Positions 28,001-43,100 of a stretch of 64,000 bases of DNA are shown in pieces. This DNA is from Hybos culiciformis (lineage: Eukaryota; Arthropoda; Insecta; Diptera; Hybotidae), in the NCBI GenBank assembly GCA_964007475.1, contig OZ023275.1, forward strand, positions 12,069,829 through 12,133,828. Direction: 5' to 3'. Under the pieces are notes generated by a model. It was not told the DNA's origin and did not search any database. It saw nothing but the letters and a program-made list of their open reading frames with translations. A program made the position numbers and the translations under genes. Numbering within the stretch: position 1 is the stretch's first letter; each line of letters starts with the position of its first letter.

Positions 28001-31000
28001 AAAAGTTTTTCCTTAAAGGAATCACCCAATCCCTTAATCTCAAAACATATGTAAAAACAAATCCATAATAGTTATTCGATTGCTTGAGTTTTTCAATTCT
28101 TTTTATCTATTGATATAAAAATGTTTTTTAGGGTTAAGATGTGTATACTTCATTTTTGACTATATTTCTTTGAAATAATTTTTCAAAAATATAATTTTTA
28201 AAATACATTTTTCTTACGGTTATTTAGCACTATCTTAATGTCCCAATTAAATATGGGATAGGGTGAAATGATAAATTGTGCCTGATGTCACACAATAGCT
28301 ATATCGCTTAAACGTGAAACAAGCGCGAAAAACTATAACTCGATATATACAACAAAATATGCTTAAGACGAAGTAGCGTTATTGTTATTTCTGATTTATT
28401 AGGATTCAGAGCTTTGAAAGTAAGATGCTGCAAAATTTCGTAATATCTTAGTATCGAATTCTTTGAAAAACTTAAATAAATTCTTATAATAAAAAATAGA
28501 AAAACCAAAAAAAATTAAACATTTTCAATTAGTTTTTTCTTACTAAAATGATTTTATGAAAAAAAAAAATATAAAACACCAAAAATAATTTTTCTTTAAC
28601 TTATTTTCAATAAAATGTTAAAATATGTAAGTTAGTAGCTGATGCTAAGGGCTTTTAAGTTATATTATGTCTCTATTAAAAATTATGTCAAAGGGGTTGT
28701 TAAAAATAACATTTTATTGGGGTTGACCGTATCACATTTTATTTATTTATTTTTATACTTTTGGAATATTTTTTTTTTTTTTTTTCTATATGATATTTTG
28801 ATGCCAATTTGTGTAGCAAGACATACGTGATTTTATACTTAACTTCACAGGACGCCCATCAAATAAATTTTATTTTTTATTTGCCTAGGGGTGTTGAAAA
28901 AGCGTAAAAGAAAACTACTTATTTAGAAATAATATAATCATAATTTTTTTATGTAAAATTTCATAATTTCAGTAAAAGAAAAGAATTCACAGTGGTGCAA
29001 TAGTGCAGTGAACATAATTAGTGATTATGATAAAAAACAAAATAATATTAAAATCGGTATCAATTACATGTAATTTTAAATGTTTAATTTTCAATAACAT
29101 ATTTTCCATTTGAAGTTATATTAACTATTAACTTTTTAATATTATTTGTATTTAAAGATTTTATTAAAGATTTGTTCAAATTGCTTAAATTTGTGGTTTT
29201 TATTTCAACATTTTAGTTCAAACTCTTCCATCAATGTCGTAGTTCATAATTTTTTTCCTATACCTACATACTTATATATGAAATCAAGTAACATACAAAG
29301 CACTACATTGGGAAAAAATCTATTTTATTATTTGATGTTTTTATTTTCCGATCCATTCCCTCCTACTATCTTATATATAATTTGTTAACAATCTTACATG
29401 AAATAAAAAAAATAGATATACATATAAGAAAAAGTTATGCATGATTCAAATACAAAAGTAACTATATTAGCTTGTAAAAACTTTAACAACCAATATTACT
29501 TTCTTCGACCACATAAATGTCCTTATACAATAATAAAATAAAAAGGATTTTTTTGTAATGTTAACCATCGTCTTGGGAAAAAAAAATAAGTAAAATAAAG
29601 TTAAAAAAGATATTTATTGAAAATTGTAAAATATACCAGGAATAAAAAAAAAGAAAAAAACATAAATAGGATACACAATAAAGTGGTTTAATGTTTCGTT
29701 AATAGCAGTTATATGCTAAAATAAACTATGTTTTCATCTTGCTTGAGTATCTATGACGACACGGTGCAAGGAGCAAATTTGTTATTTTCTAGTCTCTAGT
29801 GCATCTAGATATTTGGATCATTTCTATTTCCGATCAAAAAATATAAAATTTATCTTTTTTAAATTATCTCCTATCATATAATGATGAGCTCATAAATTTT
29901 TCTGAACTTAATATTTTATTGCCACTATACTTGGCATGAAATTGCCTAACTCTAATTTTGCATATGTTATGTATAATTCCATTATAGTTTAATTTGGAAT
30001 TGTCGAATGGTGATTTTTATAGGTTAAAAGCTCCTGCACACTATTAGATTGTATTATATTTGAAAAATAATATATTTTAATATTGCCCAAGGACATTTAA
30101 TATCAATAAATATAAAAACAAAATTTTTATATTTTTGAGATAAAAGAGTATAATAAAAAAGTTATATACGATTTTCTGGTAAATATAACTTTAAGGGCTT
30201 TTTTTTTTTTGATATTCCTGAAAAATCCTAGAAAATATTTAGTATTTTTTCCGTGAATTATTTTTTTTTTGTTTATAAATTCGTTTATAACTAATATAAG
30301 TAGATCCATGACAATAAGTGGAATTCTTGTAAACAAAAGGATCAAGCAAAGTTTCAAGCAATTTTTTTTCAAAATTAATCTAGATGACTTGAAGAGTTTC
30401 AATAATGAAAATCGTCCGATAGAAGTCTCTAAACGTAAACTTTTTCATACTCTTTCCAATCATGTTGCTATCAAAATTATTTCAATGTGAACTGAAAGCG
30501 ATATATTTTATGAAGCAATTTTTAAGCAATTCTAAATACAGTTCTACGAAAATATTTATTGTTTAAAAATGATTTTAAACATAGTTTTAAACACCCTTCT
30601 GTCAATTTTTCTTTTGAATGATTTTCCGCTTTCTCCCTTCGCCAAAAAAAAAACATTAAAACCACAAAAAATTACGCCACAAATAATTAAACTTGTTTGT
30701 AAAACAATTTAACTTTTTGGCGCTAAAATTTAAAATATGTAGAAAATTGTATACAAACCATCATTGTACTTACATTTATATATACAAAATTTGAAAATTT
30801 TAAAGTCAATATACCAAATTTTATATGTATGTAATGTATATACGTATGTTTGAATAGAAAATTTCCCTATAATAATTTTCATATTGCAAAATATTTTAAT
30901 CGTTGTGCTTTAAAAGGTATATAATTTTAGAAAATTTAAAACCATCATAACACCATAAGGTGTTGTTAAATTTTCAATAATTAAAAAACTAGTTGATTGC

Positions 31001-32905
31001 TTAATCAGACGGCAGTGAAAATTTCTGTGAAGAAAAACGATGAATATCTTGGAATTTATATTTTAAGTAAAAAGTTTTTTTTTTTTAACAAAACCGCACT
31101 AACTGTTATAAAACTTTTTTTTTTCCTTCTATATAAAGAATGAAAATTAATGGAAAGCTTTTTCCTTTAGCTAATTTACCAATATCCGCAATTGAAACTT
31201 CAGGCGGATGTGTATAAAATGTAAGTTAAAATATATAAAAAATTTATAATTTTTCTCACTTGAATTTACCACCCCAATTTGATTTTATAAATTACTCAAA
31301 CAAGATAGAGCTGCTTCAACTGAATGCATTAAGAGTTAAGGGGATTGAGGCATGCAGTTTCTTCTTGATCCCTTAACAATACATAGGATCTCAAATTGAT
31401 ATCGAATATTATAACCTTAAAATACTTCTTTGCAAATGCATTACAAAATCTATTTGTTTATCAATTTAATTTAATTTTTTTAAACTTAAATTTTTTATTC
31501 TCACGTTAATTAATTTTTATCCTGCATATCCTTTATTTTCAATTAACAGCCCAACTGATTAAATAAAATTCAGTTAAAAAAAAAAAAGAAATCTGTTTTA
31601 AATCAATTAATTGCCATTTATTTAGTATGTTTTGTTAGCAAATCTGTGCAAAAAAAGCTCTCTGTCCATTGGGATTTCCAATCGCATTCGAAGTAATACA
31701 TATTTTTTTTTATTTGCAATGAAGGCATGGAATGTATTTTAAACGTATGTCTATGAAAAAAAAAAACGAGAAAATTGAAAATATAAAGCAATTCTGCGCT
31801 AAAAATCCTTTTTTTTTTTCCTATGAATATCCTTAATTGCTCACCAGTGGATTTCAGGTGTACCTGTACATTTATATTTGGTTGCAGTAAACTATAATGT
31901 AAGTAAAGAACACGAGAGTTTATTACAAAAATAGTCACAACTGCATATGAATTCAACTGTATTTATTCTTTATTTTGAGTTTTGTAAATTGATAGCCCAA
32001 ATAAATAAAGGACATAACCTTCTTCGTTATCGTTAAAATTGAAAAAAAAAACTTCCAAATTTATTTTGAAATTTTACTCAAGTACAATATTGAAGTCTTT
32101 TATTATAAATTTATTATTTAAACCGGATTTAAGATTATGAGAGATAAATTTATAATTAGGGATTAGGGAACGAAGTGAGTGTCCTTAAATATTTAAGTTT
32201 TTAGATTTGATGGATTAGGTAAAAACAAAAGTCTAAAATTTATTGAAATGAATAACTCTATCATTAAATTGGTAATTCAAGAAAAAAATCAGTTAGTGCG
32301 TAAGTTTACAAAATTTTACAAAAAGTTTGTAAAAATTAACAAATTAGTGTTGTAAAAAGATATTATACTATTCAGCGAAAATCATACAAAAAACAGAAAA
32401 AAAAAATCTGTTTTTTTTTCCTGATATGCATTTACATTTTATAGATTAACCCGTGGGAAATTTTACAATTTGCTTATATTTCAGTGAATCAATGAAATAT
32501 AATTGTCTGTTTTTCTGTGATGACTTTAATGAATAGATTTTTTTTTTTTTATTATTTAACATTGCAGTTAAAATTTGAGTTTAAATATTTATTTTTTTTT
32601 TTTTTTTACCTTAGAATAAATATACTACAATACCATATTCATAGGAAACACAAAAGTTCATTGTTTTTTAAATTAATTGGTGGAAAATTGTTGCTTACAT
32701 AAATTTTCATATGGTTTTTATGAAAAAAATTATAATTACATATATTGATAATTTTGGTTATGGGATGGATAAAGTAAGAGCTGAGAAGAGCTTGAGAATA
32801 AACTTTTAATTCGTCAATCGAAACTTCAAAGATGTTAACGAAATTAAAAGGTTTTCCATTAGATACCCACATAAGTATCTGCCAAATGGAAAACTTTTTA
32901 TTTTC

Positions 32906-32943
32906 TTTATAGTATATGCGAAAAGTATGGCATATACTATAAA
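32906..32943. other. perfect hairpin, 14-bp arms
   Basis: TTTATAGTATATGC (32906-32919) and GCATATACTATAAA (32930-32943) are exact reverse complements around a 10-nt loop. No gene or element boundary lies next to it. Confidence 0.6.
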
Positions 32944-35452
32944 TGGATGACATATACAAAAAAAAAAAAAATCATCATCCCCATTTTAAATTTAGTGCAT
33001 AAGTAAAAAGTTGATGATCGTATCTGTAAGTTTTAAGAAAATTACTGCAAAAAAGTACGCTTGGTAAGCGAACAGAATTTAAAAAAATAGGGTTTCCAGA
33101 TTTTTGTTCTTCAAGGAGTCTAAATATGTTTCTTTTTTTTAAGGTGTTGCATTAAAAAAATTATCATTTTATTGTCCCTGCCTTGAAACCATAAATGGCG
33201 CGCACATTATTATTAATTAAGAATGAAAATAATGTCCTGTTAAATACCATTATATATATAATATTCAACTTAAAATGACTTTATTCAGATTTTTCTTAAG
33301 AAAAAAAAAACAAGAAAAAAGAAAATCATTCTGTTTTCATTATAGGTAGGTATATCTTCCCACTATAGAAAAAAATCAAAATGCGAAAAAATTCAATTAA
33401 AAAAAACTTAATAAAAAAATTAAAAAATAATATTAAACATAACAACTTCTGATTTGCTATAAGTTCCATAATTTTGCTTTCGAGGTGAAAAATTCTTTTT
33501 AACGTGAAGAAATAAGCAATAATTTTTTTTTTATTTCAAAGAAGTTTAAGTTATACACTCCATCTGACTCAAGCTACATTTAACAACCTTTACTTATGCT
33601 GCTTCTCACATGAACAGTAAAATTCACACTTCAATTCAGTCGTGTCGTCCTAAATACTTTGAAAAGTTCCTTATTCTAGAGGTTGTCATGGGTTTTAGAG
33701 CAAAATAAATTGGTCATAATTTTAAAAGACAGGTTTTCTTTAAGGTTTCGAGAAAAAAAAAATTACATGGAAATTCTGTATTTTTCAGTTTTAAATTAAT
33801 TTGAAAAACTAATATTTGAATTTGTAATGAATATTTAATTAATTTATTAAAAGCAAAACAAGCTATAATAATTTTTAATTACCACAAGTTAAATTTAATT
33901 ATGAATTTTAATTTGTGTTAAAGACATATACAAAGACTTTTTAGCTGTATACCCATTTCTTTATTTTGTATGAAAAGTGGACAAAAAAAAAAATTTAAAT
34001 CTGTAAGAGATTTTTTTTTTATTCCTTGAAGGAAATCTTCAATGGGTGCCAAGCTTTTTTTTTTATATGATATACCTAAATACGATGTTCCTTGTTTACA
34101 TTCACATAATAAATAAAAAAAAAAAACTTTAGTTGTCTTTACAAATTCATTCTGAAATTAAATAAAAAATGCATTCCTTGATATGAAAAAAAAGGAGTAA
34201 ATGAAATAAGGAGCTAACCGGATATTACATATCCCTCATGTTTTTAGCCCGGCTTTAATACTTAAATAAGTAATTTATTATACTGTTTTAAGACAGCGAC
34301 GAGCCGGAACCTTTCATACGAAAACAAGTTACAAAACCAGATAGATGACAGCTCGATGATAACTAGGATGTTGTATTTTCCATGTAATTAAAAAAGTTTA
34401 GATATTATGAACAAAAATTATTATAAGTATTCTTCATTATTTTAAATATTCTCGTAATATAAATTGTTGAGATTTATATTTTTAATTAATCCTATTTCAG
34501 AGTGAATTTCCCTAATTCCAATTTTTTCTTCTGTATATGCTTGTTATTTAAATTCGCATATTTCTAAATTAACATTAAATATTTGCCTCGAATATACTTA
34601 ATACTTTTTTATTTTTTTGTAACGTAATAAGAAAAATTCTATATTTTCTATATTTTTGTTGTAAATAAAATGCATTGTGAAAATTCACATTTTCTTTACT
34701 TCTTTTTTTTTGCATTTAAATGTTTTTTTCCTAAAGAGACATAATTTTTATTATTATGCTTTAAATGTGAACGAAAAAAAAAGAAGTGAAAATACTTTCA
34801 AATAAATAATAAAAATAAATGCAGAAAAATTCGCATTTGGAATTATTTATTGCAAATTATAATAAAAATTAAATTGCATATTAATGAGAATTTATGATAC
34901 GAAAACCAAAGAATAATTTCTACAACAACGCACAAAAAAAAAAAAAATTACAATTTACTACTACACAATTTTTGTTTTCAAACACGGCAGGTAAATATCG
35001 AAATTCTTAGTGCAGTAGTCAGTGGTGGTACACTGAGAGATAATCACTATACTGGAATTTTATTTTAATTTAATCATTGTGTGTTTAATGAGATTAAACA
35101 ATTTTTTTGTTAATCAAGAAAAATAAATCTATAAGATCTTTAGTTGGGTCTTAGTTTTAAGAAAAATATGTCCTTTCGCTATTATTTTGTCTTAAAAAAT
35201 TTCATATTTTTATGAAGATCGTCTTTTATGATTATCCTCATTATTTTCAATAGTTCTTCTTTATTCATAAAATTGATTAAACAATTTTTCTTGCAAAAAT
35301 TTTATATAAAACATTTCTAAAAGTTAATTATTATTATTGAATGTCAATATATTTTATGTCATGTTAGCAGCGTTGCAATCTTATCATGCTTATGTTTTCT
35401 TCTTGTTTTCCAATTTATATGGGTATATCTTTTACTCATTTACAGATCGTTC

Positions 35453-35800
35453 AAAACAGGTAGAAAGCTTTCAACATTAATTAATATTAGAACTTTTTTT
35501 GAGAATTGTTCTGCCAATAAGAATAAACCATTCTGACTATGTAATCAGACATTTTTTTTCATATTAACATAAAATTGACATTGCATAAGAACTCTTTTTC
35601 TTAAAAAGGACTTTCGGTTTCGAAATTTTAATATCATTTCAAATCAGATAGAAAGCTAGCGTATGTGCATTGAAAGTTTTCAATATTAATTAATATCACG
35701 ACCTTTTTTTTGACAATTGTTCTGCCAATATGAATAAACCTTTCTTCCCATGCAACCAGATAGATTGAATTATAACATAAAATTGACATTGCATTCTTAA
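35453..35800. repeat. diverged tandem duplication, period about 210 bp
   Basis: Two copies share, in order, CAGRTAGAAAGCT, TTAATTAATATYA, AATTGTTCTGCCAATA, GAATAAACC and ATAAAATTGACATTGCAT. Matched points are 208-211 bp apart (for example CTGCCAATA at 35511 and 35722). Small insertions and many substitutions separate the copies, so the event is not recent. It contains no open frame of note. Confidence 0.65.
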
Positions 35801-38800
35801 AATGGATTCGAAATTAAAAGTGACACTTATCAGTTTTGAATGTTTCTTTTAAATCAAGAATTTTACTCTTTGTTTTTTTATCGTTTGGACTTTATATTTT
35901 CAATAAAAAATGCAGATATACATACATGTGTCTATAAATATTTCCACTAGCACACAAATATGATTCAGAGAAAAAAAAATTCAGAAATCTATACATAATA
36001 TATAAAAAAATCATTTTTTGTGCATTTTTTTTTTTAAATATATAGAAAAAATCTTCTTCTTCTTCAAAAAAAAAAAAAATGAAAATAAAAAATAAAACTG
36101 AAGATATTTTTTTTTTCCAAATATTAGAAGAAAAAAAAAATTTTCCTGTTTTCTTTTTTCTATAAATTCGAATGATAGGTTTGGAAATTCGCGCATAGTC
36201 AAACACCTAAAAAAAAAAAAAAACAAATATTTCGTAGGGACATAAGGTGGTGTGACAATTTATGTGCAAAAAAAACAGAAGATATCTTATGGAAAAAAAA
36301 GAATTGGGAAAAATTAGCAAAAAAACAAAAAAAAAAATCATGCAGAAAAAGTTCATCTCAATTTTATTCAATTTTTTTTTTTTTTGCTACAAAAAATTTT
36401 GTTACTTAAAACACATTAAGAAACTTTTAGATAAATTTTGAACAAAATTTTTCGTTGTAGATAGAAAAAAAAATGAATTTTTTTGTTTTATTTTAATTCA
36501 TATGAAAATAAAAATACGTAGAATTATAAATTATATAAAAATGTTATGAAAAAAAAAGTCAATAAAATTTATTATTTTTAATTTAGGGAAAAAAAAAATA
36601 TATTGTTTCATTTTTTTGTGTATTTTTTCGGACTAAATGTTTGTCCAAAGCACCGATTTTTTTAAATAATGGTCTTTAATTAAATTTTTGATAGTATTAT
36701 ATGAAAATCTTCGATAGTGTTACATGGTAAGCTTTATAGAACTCTTCTTGGTCTCTTTTCTGTGTATTATAGAATTAAAACTAAATTTCACTGTACATTT
36801 CTAAATGGCAGTCGAAAATTATCAAAAATGCTAATAATATTAAAATTTGAAAATTAGAGAATCAGCTTTTAAAAGCTATTGTACACTTGTAAGGTTTTAA
36901 TTTATATATTTATATATTCCTTCTCGAAATAATTTAAAAACATAATATATTTATAAATAATTTTGTTCTTATTTCTGTCTCACAATATAATTAATTTAAT
37001 TAATTATTTTTATGTATTTTTTTTTTTCTGTCCTTTGAAATTAAATATTTAACTGATATTTATTGGTTAAAAATTATGAAAAATGATATTGAGAATTTTT
37101 TTTTTTTAATTTTCGAAATAAATCCTATAGGACTTAACAAAATAATTAGAAAAGCTTTTACATTGCAGAATCATTTTGAAATTAGTCCAACTGGAAAAAT
37201 AAAAAAAATAAAAATTCGTAATGTATATTCTTCATTTGGATATGAAATTTTTATTTCACTATACATTTTCAAATATTATTCGTTTTCAACTAAAATTTAA
37301 CAAGAAAATGATTACTTTAACGAATAACACTGGAATATACCACCTAAAAAAAAAACCCTTTCCCAAACAACAAAAAAAAAGTCCTCAAACCATTTTCGTT
37401 AAACTGTATAGATGTATATACATATTGAAACATCCAAGATAAGAAAGAGTTTAGCTTTGTAATTTTCCGTATAGTTTCTTAGTTTCTTAAATAAATAGGA
37501 ATCGAAATAATTTCTTAAAATTAGGAAAAACAAAAAATTTGAAGATGCATAAAGAATTACGTACAGATTATTCATCAAAGATTTAAAGAAAAAATTACTT
37601 CTAGTTTCATTCAGAGCACAACTGAAGCTGTGGGGTCTTCTATAAATTATTTATTTTCTAGGTGGATTTTTTTTTTCTATAATTAAAACACTAAAACGTT
37701 AGGCAATAGATTTGCATATTAAATCATCAAATGGTCTTCAAAATAGCTGAAGCTTTTATTCCTTAATTTATCAGGAAGAAAGACGAATGTACAAAGGTCT
37801 GTTGTGTGGATATCATCGACCATAAACCTAATATGAATTGAAAAAATGGTAGTCTTCAAATGCATTATTTGTTATTTCTACATAACTTAATAGCAATTCC
37901 AAATAAAACTAAAATTAAAAAAACTATAAAAATTTTAATTTTTTTCAGTTGTATAGCTCAACGAGTTTGCTTAAATCGAGAAAGTTTTTCTTTGCAACAA
38001 AAAACTGAAAACTTTATAAATTGGAAATGGACATGGAAAAAAATCAACAAAAAAAAAATAAAAAAATAGAAACGTTCATTATTATTTATAGATGTTTGCT
38101 CAGCTAAAGGTCCTTTTTTTAATGCATTTCATTTTTTTTTTGTATTGCTTTTTTCTCTCTTAGCTTTTTTTTTTTTTGTTCATTCCTTATAGATTTTTTC
38201 CTTCTGAATCCCGGAAAAATGCAATTCTCAAAAAAAAAAAAATCTATACGTAGAAAATGTAATATTTATAGAAATGAAGAGCGTTTTTTGTGAAAAAAAA
38301 TATATATATATAAATATATAGAAGAAAATAAAAAATGAAAGAAAAAAATGGAAAAACCCAATTTATATTTTTCTGATGTTGAAAATTTTCTATATTTTCT
38401 TCTTTTTTTTCGTTAATATTATAGAACGTTCAACATGGTCCAATAAATGGATAGTTGAATCGAAATATATAGAATGTGTAGAAAAATAATGTATATTTTC
38501 TTCTTTTTTTTTCAAAGAAAGAGTTATAGTTAGGGTAATTAAATCAATTGTGGGGCGAAATAATAATAATTAACTAAAAAATAATTTTTCCCATAATATG
38601 ATAGACGATTTGCGAATTTAAATTACATAATTTTGACTCTTTATATCTCTGACGGAATCAATTTTATTTGGAAATCCTTTGAAAAAATTTAATTCTCAAA
38701 CTGTTAGATATAAAGTTGCAATCAAGACTTAAAATAAAATTATTATCTTTACCAAGTTTTTAAGAATGTCAAAACTTTATTTATAATGAGACCTAACTTC

Positions 38801-39724
38801 GACTCTAATAAATTTTTAATAAATTAAGTATCTTAAAGTTGATTAGCGATTTAACTTCAACATAAATTCAAACTTTAGATTAAGCTTTAATTTAAATAAA
38901 GTTCAAAGATGCATTAAATATACCCAACTTATTTAAATCATGTGAAGAATTATTTTATTTTATGATATTTTCCCTATTCTTCCAGGAAAAATTCATTATC
39001 TTAATATACTATCTTTGTCCAGTTTTTCCATTTTTTTTTTTCAAAGCATATATAGTTCCTACTAAAGCCATATTAAATGAATGTATCTTTTTTTTTCATT
39101 TTATATAAAAATTTATTAGTATTGAGCTTAAAAAATGAACAAAATTTTTATATAAAGTTCTCGACGATGATTTTTTTTTTTTATTCCTATATATTTTTAT
39201 TCAAAGTAACTCTATTTTAAATGGATTACTTTTTATTCAAATATATTGGATATATTTCTGGAAATTACATGCAAAATTTACAAGCGCAAAGCAATTATAA
39301 CGAATCGTATATAATTTTTTTCTACTTGGGAAAAAAAATGTAATACTCTTTGATTATATATTTAAATATAAGACCCTGAAATTATTATATTCCAGAACTT
39401 AGTGGCTATAATTTAAAAAAGATTTGATGTGTAGATATAGATTTTCCAATAACTGGATAATATAATTACACGAAATGATAAAAAGATACTATAGTTCTTT
39501 AAAGAGAAAATTATAAATAGTTTTGTTTTACAAGACTGATTCACCAACGCGTATATTTACAATGATAGATATATCAGTGTAATAAAACATCTGACCTGAT
39601 ATTAAAATAAGATTTCTAGCTAAAGCCAATGAAGAAAATTCAAGAAAATTTTAATAATTTTTGAATATATTTAATAGCTAAACTTAAAATTAAAAAAACT
39701 ATGGACAAAATTATTCTTGAATCA

Positions 39725-40155
39725 TTATGCCTTGAGCACAGCTAATACCGCAAAGCAATTTAGAGCTACCGTAAAAACCGATTTTCTGCTTTATTTCTTA
39801 ATTAATTTAAATAAGAATTATAAAAAACGCAAGATATTAATTTTATTGATTTTTTGTAAAAAGAATTTCTTAAAATTATTTCCTAATTAATTAGAAAACT
39901 GAATTTATTTTTTTTTTTTGCTCCAGAAAGAATTGACTACGTCACAAAATAATTTTTTTGTTTCTTTTTCACAGCGTTTCTTTTGCATCGAAATTTGGTT
40001 TTGCTGCATTTTTGTGTCACAATCATATTATGAAAAAAACAAAAGCAGTTGTTTGCAGTTGATTTTTTTGCTTTCAGGTAAAATTAGCTGTGAACAGGTT
40101 TCCGGAACATTCCTTCAAAAATTGCTTTGCGGCATTAGCTGTGCTCAAGGCATTA
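39725..40155. mobile_element. 425-bp MITE with TTA target duplication (PIF/Harbinger-like)
   Basis: The element spans 39728-40152. The left end starts TGCCTTGAGCACAGCTAAT, then ACCGCAAAGCAATTT. The right end, on the opposite strand, starts with the same 19 bases, then GCCGCAAAGCAATTT. The inverted repeats are therefore about 34 bp with one mismatch. TTA flanks both sides, a 3-bp duplication typical of PIF/Harbinger (TWA). An 81-codon frame runs from 39918 over the right arm and is not a protein I recognise. The near-identical arms suggest fairly recent activity. The superfamily rests mainly on the 3-bp duplication. Confidence 0.7.
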
Positions 40156-43100
40156 AGAATTGACACGCAAAAAAAATCTGCCTCTAAACTTTATTATCCC
40201 AAATGAATATTTAGCTATTTTATTAAACGATTTATTTTTTAACACTTAAATAAGTTATCTTTTGCTATATCAAAATAGAATATAATAATGTAAAGATGTG
40301 CGTTTTAATTTAATGCATTTCGCTACACCATCTATCTATAGCATCTCCATAAAGAACAGAAGAATACATATATTTTGTATATATTATATTCATTATTGTA
40401 GAACATCATAATATATATAAGTATATATAGTGGGTACAATTTCAATAAACACACCTTTAAGCTTCATTCATGTATCATATTCAACACCCACTTAACATTT
40501 TCTTCACCAGGTTTTTGTTTTGTGTACCTATATGTATATATACACACTGTTTTTTCTCATGCTTATTTTGCAAATATACATGTACTATGAATTTCAAATG
40601 GAAATTCTATTCATCATTTTTAATAATGCAAAAAAAAAAAACGAGAAAAAATTGTTTCTAAAAGAAAAAAAAAAACATTTTTTTTTAATTTTTTCAAATC
40701 CATTTTCATCATTTTTGAAATTTTCTTTTTTTTAAACGAAAATATTCTCTATCAATTGCTTATAAAAAAATAGATGTTAAGTTGAAATTTCAGAAATATT
40801 AAAAAAAAAAAAATGACATAAAGATTTAAGATCATTTGAAAAGATAAAAATAAGAAATATAAGTTGTTAGATATAAGTTTAGACATATATAAGATCAAAA
40901 AAAAATTAAAGTTGATTATTTGACGTTCTATTAGAATTTTCTTGAAGTCCTGTATTCAAATTCTGAAAATTCGGGTTTTCTAGCGTATACTAAAGATCTT
41001 GACTTGCACTTGATCAAAAAATTTGTTTGGGCTTTTAATGAGGTTCACAAAGGGAAATAATCGATCTACTAATGAAGTTAATGTTGATTTGTGTTCATTG
41101 ATTCTTTAATGAGTTTTATCTACGATTTTTATCACTTAATTTTGAATCTTCTTGAAATTAAAGTAATTCGTATAAAATTAAAGCTTTATGTATTTCATTT
41201 ATAAAGTCAGATTGACTCAAGTCAATCAATTATAAAATATTTTCAATATATTTTTCATAATTTGAAAATTGTAGCTTCCCTACCGCAGAAATATTTAAGA
41301 TTTACTTGAAACTTATACTCATTGTCCTTTGACACTTCCATACAAATTTCTTAGTAATTAAAATTTAGTACTTAAAAATTAAATGAATTGAAATTTTTCA
41401 CTGTGTTCATACCTTAATGTACTTTGAAAATGACATAAATGCATGAATGAATTATATTTCATAAATGTACATATATGATTGTATATCATATCATAATAAT
41501 AATAAATCTAAATATAATATCCATATATATATCTATGTATGTGTATGAACATTGTATACATATTTTTTCTTAAAACAAATTGTTTTTTTTTTTTTGCTGT
41601 AGTAAGGGTTGATGAACAAGAAATAGATAGATGTATAGAAAATTGCATATATAAAATCCATCTATTGCTTTGATTGTTCTTTCAAAATATCATTTTTTTT
41701 TTTTTTCGTTTTGGAAGCTTAAAACAAAAAGTATCTTTTAATATGCAATTTTTCAACATTTGAACATAATGTGAATATGATGTTGTTTCTAAAAAAAAAT
41801 ATATTTCTTAGAATCAGTTTGTTATAAAAAACAGTTTCATTTCACTGTATTAATTGTTATTATTTCAAGGATTGTACAATTTGTGCCTATGAAAATAAAA
41901 CTCAAACATACACTCTTTTTCATATAAAAATAAATTCTTGTTTGTTTCTTTTGATTATTAATATATCAAAGATCAAAATTCCTTTCATTTGGTTTTCAAA
42001 TAGTGGTTTTATGGCCTAAATTTCGATTCGTTTCTAAATTAATAAAGGCGAACTGATTTGAAATAGTTTTTATGTTGTTCAATAAAGATAGTGTACATTG
42101 AATATTTAGGTTAAATAAATATAATATAATTCTAATATAATAATTCTAAAATATAAAAAATTAAATAATTTTCTAAATTTTGATAAATTGTCGTTTACTA
42201 CAAGAATATCGAACATAACATATAATAACAAATATGTACATTAAGTTTATTTTGTTTTCTAGATATACATACATATAGCTAGGAAAAAAATTTATACAAA
42301 TGTAGAAAATCACAAAGAAATTTTTATTGAAGTAAAAAATCTATAGACATAAATAAGAAATTGCCAACAGCATCCTATTTTCAAGAGAAATCTACAAAAG
42401 ATTTTATACTTTTTTTTTATATTTTTTTTTTAATTTTTTGTAAATATTTAGACACACATATGCAAAAGTGCATTTTTATCCTTTTTTTTTCTTGTTATAT
42501 TTTAGATATATTTTTTTTTTTGAAAAATATAACAATATAAATAATTGTTATTATTTAAAGAAGAAAAATATGTATAAACATAAATATCTTTTTTTTTTGT
42601 TGTTCTATCAAAAAAATATTTAAAAAAATCTATTTAGCTCAGTCAGTAGTGGACTAATTCAACTAAAACTAGGAAAATTTGTATGTCCAAATAATATGCT
42701 GTTTCTAACAAGCATGCAAATTTAAATTTTTCTTTATTTATTTCGTTTATAAATTGAATTTTTACAATAATAGAAAAAGCTGTTAACAATTATAAAATAA
42801 GATAGATCCAGGACATCTTTGTACTTATACTTAAGATTCAATTTAAAAATTTGTACAAAGTAATAGGCTATCAAAAAAAAATTAATAACGAATGTCTTGT
42901 GCTTGACTACAAAATTCTGTTTTTTGGGAAACTTCTTCCAAGATCGTTGCGTTGTTAATGTTAATGTACTAGCAAATATGACATAAAATAAATTTTCCTT
43001 CTTACTATGCGTGTTATTACTATTCTGATTTTGATATTAAAGTATTTCGTACTAGTTCGACGTACCATCTATTTTCAGGAATTCTCTTTCTCGTTATAGT

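Larger units (their letters stand above)
25006..39724. other. A/T-rich non-coding DNA
   Basis: No host exon is recognised in almost 15 kb. The stretch is dominated by A/T runs. It includes a diverged tandem duplication of about 210 bp (35.45-35.8 kb), a perfect 14-bp-arm hairpin (32906-32943) and an imperfect GTTAAGGG hairpin near 31336-31377. A 112-codon frame at 31618-31956 (minus) and overlapping frames at 35892-36226 fall on long A/T tracts and resemble no protein I know. Confidence 0.6.

Noticed and set aside
31336..31377. GTTAAGGGGATTGAG / CTTGATCCCTTAAC hairpin
   Set aside because: The arms are imperfect and short, and nothing around it suggests an element or RNA gene.
31618..31956. 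112-codon minus-strand open frame
   Set aside because: It crosses several A/T runs, has no recognisable domain or splice context, and frames of this length are expected once or so in a window of this composition.
35892..36226. Two overlapping minus-strand open frames
   Set aside because: Both translate homopolymer A/T tracts into Phe/Lys/Glu-rich low-complexity sequence.
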